DNA from: Chloroflexota bacterium
Lineage (GTDB): Bacteria; Chloroflexota; Limnocylindria; P2-11E
Assembly: GCA_005881085.1 (NCBI GenBank)
Contig: VBGU01000043.1
Location: forward strand, 482-7,065
Length of the DNA stretch: 6,584 nt
Direction: 5' to 3'
The stretch's first letter is position 1. Each line of letters opens with the position of its first letter. Positions 1 through 4,708 of this stretch are shown here, one piece after another. The notes beneath the pieces were generated by a model. It saw only the letters and a list, made by a program, of their open reading frames with translations. It was not told where the DNA came from and did not search any database. Both the position numbers and the translations under genes were made by a program.

Positions 1-684
1 CTGCTCATCTCGCAGCCCGACAACGGCCAGCAGGCGCTTGAGATCGCCGACACGCTCGTCCGGTCGGGCGCCGTCGACATCGTCGTCATCGACTCGGTCG
101 CGGCGCTCGTGCCGCGTGAAGAGATCGAGGGCGAGATGGGCGACTCGTTCATGGGACTGCAGGCGCGGCTCATGAGCCAGGCGCTCCGCAAGCTCACCGG
201 CACCATCTCGAAGACCAACACCACCGTGGTCTTCATCAACCAGCTGCGCGAGAAGATCGGCGTCATGTTCGGCAACCCCGAAACGACCTCGGGCGGACGT
301 GCGCTGAAGTTCTACGCGTCGGTGCGCATCGACATCCGCCCGATCGAGCCGATCAAGCAGGGCGACGTGGTCATCGGCCGCCGCGTAAAGGTGAAGGTCG
401 TGAAGAACAAGGTCGCCCCACCTTTCCGCATCGCCGAGATCGAGATCCTCGCGAGCGAGGGCATCTCGCGCGAGGGCGGGCTCATCGACATGGGAATCAC
501 CATGGGCGTGCTCGACAAATCCGGCGCGTGGATCAATTACGGCAAGACGCGGATCGGGCAGGGACGCGAGAACGCGAAGCAGTTCCTGCGCGACCACCCC
601 GATGTCGCGGCCGAGATCGACGCCAAGGTACGCGCAGGCAACCTGACCGTCGGCGCCGAAAGCCCCAACGGTGAGGAGAGCTAG
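1..684 (+). CDS. recA: RecA recombinase, 3' part (5' end outside the window)
   Basis: RecA forms ATP-dependent filaments on single-stranded DNA, carries out strand exchange and triggers LexA-type self-cleavage in the SOS response; it is cytoplasmic. The frame is open from base 1, and the first codon aligns with about residue 114 of E. coli RecA, so the Walker A region is missing from the window and 227 residues plus TAG are present. Visible landmarks are the Walker B strand IVVIDSVAAL (Asp at codon 31, matching Asp144), the MGLQARLMSQALRKL helix, the FINQ switch (Gln at codon 81, matching Gln194), the DNA-binding L2 loop GVMFGNPETTSGG, and the C-terminal domain with KIGQG-like RIGQG. The tail is short (ends NGEES). 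No intein interrupts the visible part. The last 14 nt overlap recX, which suggests co-transcription. The identification is essentially certain. Confidence 0.98.
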   Translation: MLISQPDNGQQALEIADTLVRSGAVDIVVIDSVAALVPREEIEGEMGDSFMGLQARLMSQALRKLTGTISKTNTTVVFINQLREKIGVMFGNPETTSGGRALKFYASVRIDIRPIEPIKQGDVVIGRRVKVKVVKNKVAPPFRIAEIEILASEGISREGGLIDMGITMGVLDKSGAWINYGKTRIGQGRENAKQFLRDHPDVAAEIDAKVRAGNLTVGAESPNGEES

Positions 685-1165
685 CCCCCGAGCGAAGCAG
701 CTCGGCAGCCCGTACGAAGCTGCCGTCCTTTACCTGGGGAATCGGCCGCGCAGCGTCTCGGAGATCCGCCGCCATCTGCGTGGCAAGCGCTACGACGATG
801 AGGCCATCGACGGCGCGATCGACAAGCTCCGCGCGCAGCGATACGTCGACGATCTGGACTTCGCGAAGTATTGGGTCGAGCAGCGTTCACGTTTCCGCCC
901 GAAAGGCGATCGCGCGCTCGTGAGCGAGCTCAGCAGCAAGGGCGTCGCCCGCGAAACGATCGATGCGGCTCTCGGGGACATGCCAGCTGAAAGCGAGAGC
1001 GATCGCGCGCGGCGGGCGATCACGCGCCAGCTCAGGCGCTGGGAATCGCTCGAGCCCCCCGAGCGGAAGCGCAAGATCCACGCGTTCCTCGCGGCGCGCG
1101 GGTTCGGCTACGACGTGATCGATGAGGTCATCGCGAGGCCCGAGGCTGGAGCCGCGACCGACTAG
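671..1165 (+). CDS. recX: RecX-family regulatory protein
   Basis: RecX binds RecA filaments and modulates (usually limits) recombinase and coprotease activity in the cytoplasm. The predicted 164-aa protein has the normal family length and the tandem three-helix repeats: AVLYLGNRPRSVSEIRRHL near residues 19-37, a second helix set with YVDDLDFAKYWVEQR around 58-72, then KGDRALVSELSSKGV around 78-92, and a more divergent C-terminal repeat ending in RGFGYDVIDEVI. The start is taken as the GTG at 671, 14 nt inside recA. No good Shine-Dalgarno sequence precedes it, so translation may be coupled to recA. Its last 38 nt overlap, antisense, the 3' end of the convergent phosphatidyltransferase-type gene. 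The family call is strong; the exact start is less certain. Confidence 0.93.
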   Translation: MRRASPRAKQLGSPYEAAVLYLGNRPRSVSEIRRHLRGKRYDDEAIDGAIDKLRAQRYVDDLDFAKYWVEQRSRFRPKGDRALVSELSSKGVARETIDAALGDMPAESESDRARRAITRQLRRWESLEPPERKRKIHAFLAARGFGYDVIDEVIARPEAGAATD

Positions 1166-1874
1166 GGCGGGGGAGGGCCGCGGCGAGCGCGACGACGTGG
1201 ATCGGGAGAAGTATCGCGGACGCGATCCGCGCGATGGCCGTCGTCGTCCTGCCGGCGAACGGCGCGAACGACGCGAACGCGAGCGCCATCTGGGTGATGC
1301 CGAGGTTGCGAGCACGCTCGCTCTTCCCGACCGCATGTACGTCCTCGTACGAGATCCGCGACGCCATCGCGAGGTAGCGCAGCGAGGGCGCGATGAGACA
1401 GACGGCATCGAGCGTCCCGAGCCGTGTTCCCGCGAAAGTCGTCGCAAGCGTGAGCCAGCTATCGAGCTCGAGATCGAACACCCGACCGAGACGTGTTGGC
1501 CCGCGCCTGCGCCGGCGCGCCAGCGGTCCGTCGATCCAATCAGTCAGCGTCGATCCTGACACCGCGAGCGGCCACGCCATCCGCGCCGCGTAGCTTCCTC
1601 GATCGCGCGGACCTGCCAGCGCCGACGCGGCAACGATCGAAGCGGCGAGGCCCCGGCTGAGCGTGAGTGCATCGACCGCGTCCAGATCGTCGGGCTCCCT
1701 GTCATCGCGACGGGCAAGTGCCTGCGCGATCAGGAACTGCTGAAGAAAGAACGAGCCCAGCGCCGCGGCCGCGAATCGGACGCCTCGCCCGTGGTCATCC
1801 CTCGCGAACGGGACCGAGGCGAGGAGGATCGCGACGACCCCAGCGCCCGTGATACGAACCCATCCCGCGCCCAC
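1128..1874 (-). CDS. CDP-alcohol phosphatidyltransferase family membrane protein
   Basis: Enzymes of this family transfer a phosphatidyl or related group from a CDP-linked donor to an alcohol (glycerol phosphate, inositol, serine and others) in the cytoplasmic membrane. The 248-aa protein carries the signature around residues 112-138: D112xxD115G116xxA119R120, then G130xxxD134xxxD138, with the typical DALTLSRGL helix start at 68-76. The spacer between AR and G is nine residues (mostly Arg) rather than the usual eight. Several hydrophobic segments are visible, roughly 8-24, 34-54, 70-88, 98-111, 140-175, 190-205 and 215-235; the first two form an N-terminal extension before the conserved core. 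The substrate cannot be read from the sequence. The start is the GTG at 1874; there is no clear Shine-Dalgarno sequence, and the frame stays open upstream without another start codon through at least 2100. The 3' end overlaps recX on the opposite strand by 38 nt. Confidence 0.8.
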   Translation of the reverse strand: MGAGWVRITGAGVVAILLASVPFARDDHGRGVRFAAAALGSFFLQQFLIAQALARRDDREPDDLDAVDALTLSRGLAASIVAASALAGPRDRGSYAARMAWPLAVSGSTLTDWIDGPLARRRRRGPTRLGRVFDLELDSWLTLATTFAGTRLGTLDAVCLIAPSLRYLAMASRISYEDVHAVGKSERARNLGITQMALAFASFAPFAGRTTTAIARIASAILLPIHVVALAAALPRPSRSRLQPRASR

Positions 1875-1882
1875 GCCTGCGC

Positions 1883-2029
1883 ATGATGGCGCGAGTATCG
1901 TGCCGGGCGGTGGCGGAGACTCCCAACCGATCGTCGCTCCGGATCGAGCTCTACGGATGGGCGGCCACGTTCGCCTTCGTCGCGTTTTCGTATGCGCTCC
2001 GAGTTTTGCTGAACCCGCGCAGTCGGTGA
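1883..2029 (+). CDS. Possible 48-aa single-pass membrane protein (weak)
   Basis: A short ORF begins with two consecutive ATG codons and ends at TGA 2027-2029. It encodes a basic N-terminus followed by one hydrophobic stretch, WAATFAFVAFSYALRVLL, near residues 26-43, and an Arg-rich end. About four fifths of its third codon positions are G or C, which fits the region but is not decisive at this G+C content. There is no Shine-Dalgarno sequence, and it lies on the opposite strand to both flanking genes, 8 nt from the phosphatidyltransferase-type start. It could be a small membrane protein or a chance ORF in the 235-nt gap. Confidence 0.2.
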   Translation: MMARVSCRAVAETPNRSSLRIELYGWAATFAFVAFSYALRVLLNPRSR

Positions 2030-2109
2030 CATCGCGCGCCGATCGCGCTGCGTGGCCTACGACGTTCGACGAAATCGTGATCGGACCGAAGTCGGTCGAG
2101 CGCGGGCGA

Positions 2110-2598
2110 TCAGCGGCGAAATGGCATGAAGCCTGAGGCGGTCAGGACGCGCTGCCAATTGAGGACGCCAGGGACCTCGGGGACGAGGGAGGGCCAGCGA
2201 GAGCCGACCATCTCGGCCACAGCCCCAACGAGGGCATCCAGCGAGTCGGCCGACGTTCCTATCCGGGTCTTGCTCTCGGTCGCCCGGAAGCCACCGCTCG
2301 TCTCTTCGACCTCGAAGATCAGGAAGTCCGTTCCTACTTCGGGCGCCAGCGCCTTTGGGACCTTTCCCTCGCGCCATGGATAGATGGCGTAGCCGACGCC
2401 CATTCCGTTGTCGGGAAGCTTCTCGCCGTAGCGAGCGACGACAGCCGGATCGATCGTCGCGCGGAGCTCCGCGAGGGTCGCGGCAGGCTTTGGCTCCTTG
2501 GGCGAACCGGAGTCGTCGCCGATGTACTGCACCTCGAACGAGCCATCCTTGCGCCGGGTTATGAGCGCTGTGACGAGATCAGGCTTGCGGCCAAACAT
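2110..2598 (-). CDS. Conserved-looking hypothetical protein, coupled to the upstream dehydratase
   Basis: I do not recognise the family. The predicted 162-aa protein looks cytoplasmic, with no signal peptide, no membrane segment and no cysteine. It starts MFGRKPDLVTALITRRKDG and looks like an alpha/beta fold: a strand-rich N-terminus (TALITRRKDGSFEVQYIGDD), a helix beginning ATLAELRATIDP, a central GMGVGYAIYPWREGKVP stretch, a strand FLIFEVEE and a C-terminal helix SLDALVGAVAEMV. The ATG at 2598 is chosen because it overlaps the TGA of the upstream gene (TGATG) and has GGAG 8 nt upstream; a TTG one codon earlier is possible but less likely. The overlap indicates translational coupling with the pterin dehydratase. 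No function is assigned. Confidence 0.72.
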   Translation of the reverse strand: MFGRKPDLVTALITRRKDGSFEVQYIGDDSGSPKEPKPAATLAELRATIDPAVVARYGEKLPDNGMGVGYAIYPWREGKVPKALAPEVGTDFLIFEVEETSGGFRATESKTRIGTSADSLDALVGAVAEMVGSRWPSLVPEVPGVLNWQRVLTASGFMPFRR

Positions 2599-2903
2599 CA
2601 AGTCGTCTCCAGCGAATTGATCCGCCTCGCCAGATCAACATCCGCGTCGGTCAGGCCGTGTGCGACGTGCGTCGTGAGGACGATCCGGACCGTCTTGTAG
2701 GCCTCAAGGTGGATGTCGGGGTGGTGGTTCGCCGTGTTGGCGGCCTCGGCGACCCGATTCACGAACGCCATCGCTCCCTTGAAGCCCTTGAACGTGAAGG
2801 TCTTCATTAGAGCCTCGCCGACCCGGGTCCAGCCCGTGCCCGAGGCGAGGAGGGAAGCCAGCGCGGCCTGGTCGAGTCGTGTCTCGTTCTCAGGGATCGG
2901 CAC
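2598..2903 (-). CDS. 4a-hydroxytetrahydrobiopterin dehydratase (pterin-4a-carbinolamine dehydratase)
   Basis: This enzyme dehydrates 4a-hydroxytetrahydropterin to quinonoid dihydropterin, recycling the cofactor used by aromatic amino acid hydroxylases; related proteins also occur in bacteria that lack such hydroxylases. The 101-aa length is typical. Family features are the GW near residues 24-25, the TFTFKGFKGAMAFVNRVAEAA segment at 35-55, the catalytic motif H60-H61-P62-D63, the third active-site histidine H79 in TTH, and GLTDADVDLA at 83-92. The start is GTG at 2903 with no convincing Shine-Dalgarno sequence. A TAnnnT-like element (TACGCT, 2917-2912 on this strand) lies about 9 nt upstream, so a leaderless transcript is conceivable. 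Its stop overlaps the start of the unknown gene downstream. No phenylalanine hydroxylase gene is seen in the window, so the pterin substrate in this organism is unclear. Confidence 0.93.
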   Translation of the reverse strand: MPIPENETRLDQAALASLLASGTGWTRVGEALMKTFTFKGFKGAMAFVNRVAEAANTANHHPDIHLEAYKTVRIVLTTHVAHGLTDADVDLARRINSLETT

Positions 2904-2924
2904 TTTCCAGAGCGTACTGGGGGC

Positions 2925-2943
2925 TGGGGGGCGAAGCCCCCCA
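2925..2943. repeat. Perfect G/C stem-loop with GAA triloop
   Basis: Arms TGGGGGGC (2925-2932) and GCCCCCCA (2936-2943) pair perfectly over 8 bp around the loop GAA. The core GCGAAGC is a heptamer known to form an unusually stable DNA mini-hairpin. It lies in the divergent region between the dehydratase and rny, about 22 nt upstream of the dehydratase start. There is no T-tract on either side, so it does not look like a classical terminator. It may be a regulatory or dispersed intergenic repeat. Confidence 0.7.
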
Positions 2944-2959
2944 AACGCTGTACGCGTTT
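2943..2959. promoter_or_regulatory. Operator-like inverted repeat
   Basis: AAACGC (2943-2948) and GCGTTT (2954-2959) form a 6-bp inverted repeat with a 5-nt spacer, directly abutting the G/C stem-loop and followed by the 8-bp palindrome TCGTACGA (2959-2966). It lies just upstream of, or overlapping, the likely -35 region of the rny promoter. The symmetry and position suit a transcription-factor site. No regulator is identified, so this is only a candidate. Confidence 0.3.
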
Positions 2960-2982
2960 CGTACGAGTCGTCCGAACTGCGT

Positions 2983-2988
2983 TATCCT
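2983..2988 (+). promoter_or_regulatory. Candidate -10 element for rny
   Basis: TATCCT matches the TAnnnT pattern of a housekeeping -10 box and stands out as an A/T-richer patch in the intergenic region. No good TTGACA-like -35 is found 16-18 nt upstream. If used, transcription would start near 2995, giving an rny leader of about 128 nt that contains both hairpins described below. Confidence 0.35.
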
Positions 2989-3014
2989 GACAACACCAAA
3001 CTTTGTGAACCAAC

Positions 3015-3047
3015 GTGGCTGGCGGAGCGCCCCGTTCCGCCGGTCAC
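3015..3047 (+). promoter_or_regulatory. rny leader hairpin 1 (12-bp stem in RNA)
   Basis: GTGGCTGGCGGA (3015-3026) pairs with TCCGCCGGTCAC (3036-3047) around a 9-nt loop. Ten pairs are Watson-Crick. The other two (3020 with 3042, and 3018 with 3044) are U-G and G-U wobbles in plus-strand RNA but would be A-C mismatches in minus-strand RNA. The structure therefore favours the rny transcript. It lies about 75 nt before the rny start codon. Confidence 0.5.
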
Positions 3048-3058
3048 TTACGCGAAAA

Positions 3059-3094
3059 CGGGGGCGAGCGCACCCAGTCAAGCGAGCGTCCCCG
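3059..3094 (+). promoter_or_regulatory. rny leader hairpin 2
   Basis: Bases 3059-3066 (CGGGGGCG) pair with 3087-3094 (CGTCCCCG) over 8 bp including one G-U wobble. A 2 x 2 A/G internal loop follows, then two further C-G/G-C pairs (3069-3070 with 3083-3084) closing a 12-nt loop. It stands between hairpin 1 and the ribosome-binding site. G+C-rich sequence forms hairpins easily, so function is not established. Confidence 0.4.
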
Positions 3095-3106
3095 CACACG
3101 CGGCAC

Positions 3107-3114
3107 GGAAAGGA
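3107..3114 (+). promoter_or_regulatory. rny: Ribosome-binding site of rny
   Basis: GGAAAGGA lies 8 nt before the ATG at 3123. It is among the best Shine-Dalgarno matches in the window and fixes the rny start against an in-frame GTG at 3015. Confidence 0.8.
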
Positions 3115-3122
3115 TCGCCGTC

Positions 3123-4655
3123 ATGCCCGACATGCTCGTCGTGGGCCTTGTGGCCCTCGTCGCGGCGCTCGTCGGCTTCGGGATTGCCCTTCTTCTGCGA
3201 CGCTCGTTCGCGCTCGCGAGCGAGACCACGGCGCGGGCGAACGCTGATCGCCTGCTCGCCGAGGCGCGAGCCAGGCAGAACCAGATCATCCTCGAGGCCA
3301 AGGACGAGGCTCTCAAAGTCGCCAAGACCGCCGAGCTCGAGAACCGGGAGCGCCGAGCCGAGCTTCAGCGCTACGAGGGCCGGCTCGACAAGAAGGACGA
3401 ACAGCTCGACCAGAAGATCGCGCAGGTCGACGAGCGCGACCGTCGTCTCGGTCAGAAGGAGCAGGAGCTCGAGGGTGAGCGGGGGAAAATCGCACAGCTC
3501 CAGGACGAGCAGCGCACGGAGCTGGCTCGGGTCGCGTCCCTGACCATGGACGAGGCCCGCGGGCTTCTCCTGGACCGGGTCGAGGAAGAGATGCGTGACA
3601 TCACCGGTCGCAAGGTCCGCGAGCTCGAGATCGAGGCTCGGGAGCGGGCGGACGAGCGGGCACGCGACATCATCACCATGGCTCTCCAGCGATACGCAGC
3701 CGAGCACACAGCCGAGCACAGCGTGACCGTCGTGGCGCTTCCGAGCGACGACATGAAGGGACGGATCATCGGTCGTGAAGGCCGGAACATCCGGACCCTC
3801 GAAACCCTGACGGGAGTCGACCTGATCATCGACGACACCCCCGAGGCTGTCGTTGTGTCGGGATTCGACCCGATCCGACGAGAGATCGCCAAGCGTGCGC
3901 TCGAGCGACTTCTTGTCGATGGGCGCATCCATCCCGCGCGCATCGAGGAGATGGTCGGCAAGGCTCGCACCGAGATCGACCAGGTCATGAAGGAAGCGGC
4001 CGAGGCGGCGATCTACGAGGTCGGCATCGGTGGACTGAACCCTGACCTCGTGAAACTGCTTGGCCGTTTGCACTTCCGCACGTCGTACGGCCAGAACGTG
4101 CTGCGTCACTCGATCGAGGTCGCGCACGTCGCGGGAATGCTCGCATCCGAGACGGGCTACGACCCGCAGACGATGAAGCGCGCCGGTCTACTCCACGACA
4201 TCGGCAAGGCGATCGACCACGAGGTCGAGGGCCCGCACACCGTGATCGGCGGCGAGCTCCTCAAGCGGTACGGCTTTCCGCAGGCGGTCATCGACGGCGT
4301 CGTCGGCCATCACGGCGACGTGGAGCCGGTGACGATGGTCGGCACCCTCATCTCGGCCGCCGACGCCATCAGCGCGGCGCGACCCGGCGCTCGCAGCGAG
4401 ATCGTCTCGAATTACATCCAGCGTCTGCAGGAGCTCGAGAGCGTCGCCAACAGCTTCCCCGGCGTCGAGAAATCGTTCGCGATCCAAGCGGGTCGCGAGG
4501 TCCGCGTCGTGGTCAAGCCTGAGCAGCTCGACGACCTTCAGACCGCGCGCCTCTCCCGAGACATCGCGCAGAAGATCCAGGACACGTTGCAGTACCCCGG
4601 TCAGGTGAAAGTCACGGTCATTCGCGAGACTCGCGCGGTGGAGTACGCCAAATAA
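3123..4655 (+). CDS. rny: Ribonuclease Y (membrane-anchored endoribonuclease)
   Basis: RNase Y starts bulk mRNA decay and processes selected transcripts by endonucleolytic cleavage; it is anchored in the cytoplasmic membrane and can associate with degradosome partners. The 510-aa length is normal. Domains in order: an N-terminal membrane helix at about 4-25 (MLVVGLVALVAALVGFGIALLL); a long charged coiled coil at about 30-150, rich in Glu, Lys, Arg and Gln; a KH domain with GRIIGREGRN at 213-222; and an HD domain with H329, L-H358-D359-IGK as the metal-binding pair, and G-H396-H397-GD. The ATG at 3123 is supported by the strong Shine-Dalgarno sequence and by the membrane helix starting at once. 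A longer in-frame reading from GTG 3015 adds 36 polar residues unlike the family. The gene probably heads an operon with the two genes after it, and its leader is structured. Confidence 0.97.
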   Translation: MPDMLVVGLVALVAALVGFGIALLLRRSFALASETTARANADRLLAEARARQNQIILEAKDEALKVAKTAELENRERRAELQRYEGRLDKKDEQLDQKIAQVDERDRRLGQKEQELEGERGKIAQLQDEQRTELARVASLTMDEARGLLLDRVEEEMRDITGRKVRELEIEARERADERARDIITMALQRYAAEHTAEHSVTVVALPSDDMKGRIIGREGRNIRTLETLTGVDLIIDDTPEAVVVSGFDPIRREIAKRALERLLVDGRIHPARIEEMVGKARTEIDQVMKEAAEAAIYEVGIGGLNPDLVKLLGRLHFRTSYGQNVLRHSIEVAHVAGMLASETGYDPQTMKRAGLLHDIGKAIDHEVEGPHTVIGGELLKRYGFPQAVIDGVVGHHGDVEPVTMVGTLISAADAISAARPGARSEIVSNYIQRLQELESVANSFPGVEKSFAIQAGREVRVVVKPEQLDDLQTARLSRDIAQKIQDTLQYPGQVKVTVIRETRAVEYAK

Positions 4656-4708
4656 CGCTCCACTACGGAAACACCGCCGCCTAGGACCGGCCCTCACAAT
4701 CGACGCAA

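Noticed and set aside
1..684. Intein or insertion in recA
   Set aside because: The visible reading frame follows the RecA family without interruption through the L2 loop and C-terminal domain.
2084..2097. Possible terminator GACCGA-AG-TCGGTC downstream of the unknown minus-strand gene
   Set aside because: The stem is only 5 bp with a realistic loop, and there is no T-tract on the minus strand.
3015..3122. N-terminal extension of RNase Y from an in-frame GTG
   Set aside because: The added 36 residues are polar and unlike the family. The ATG at 3123 has a strong Shine-Dalgarno sequence and starts directly at the membrane helix. The GTG falls inside a leader hairpin.
2713..3543. 276-codon plus-strand frame spanning the dehydratase, intergenic region and rny
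   Set aside because: It crosses a confident antisense gene and the 5' part of rny in the wrong frame, and its Ser/Arg/Pro-rich composition is typical of a shadow frame.
3702..3725. Tandem repeat encoding AEHTAEHS in rny
   Set aside because: Two similar 12-nt units occur, but RNase Y proteins commonly have a related A-E-H-T-x-E segment here, so it is ordinary family sequence, not a recent duplication.
3078..4127. 349-codon open frame on the minus strand opposite rny
   Set aside because: It lies entirely antisense to the well-supported RNase Y gene. Its composition (Leu/Asp/Val repeats) is what the complement of a Glu/Arg/Lys-rich coiled coil in G+C-rich DNA gives.
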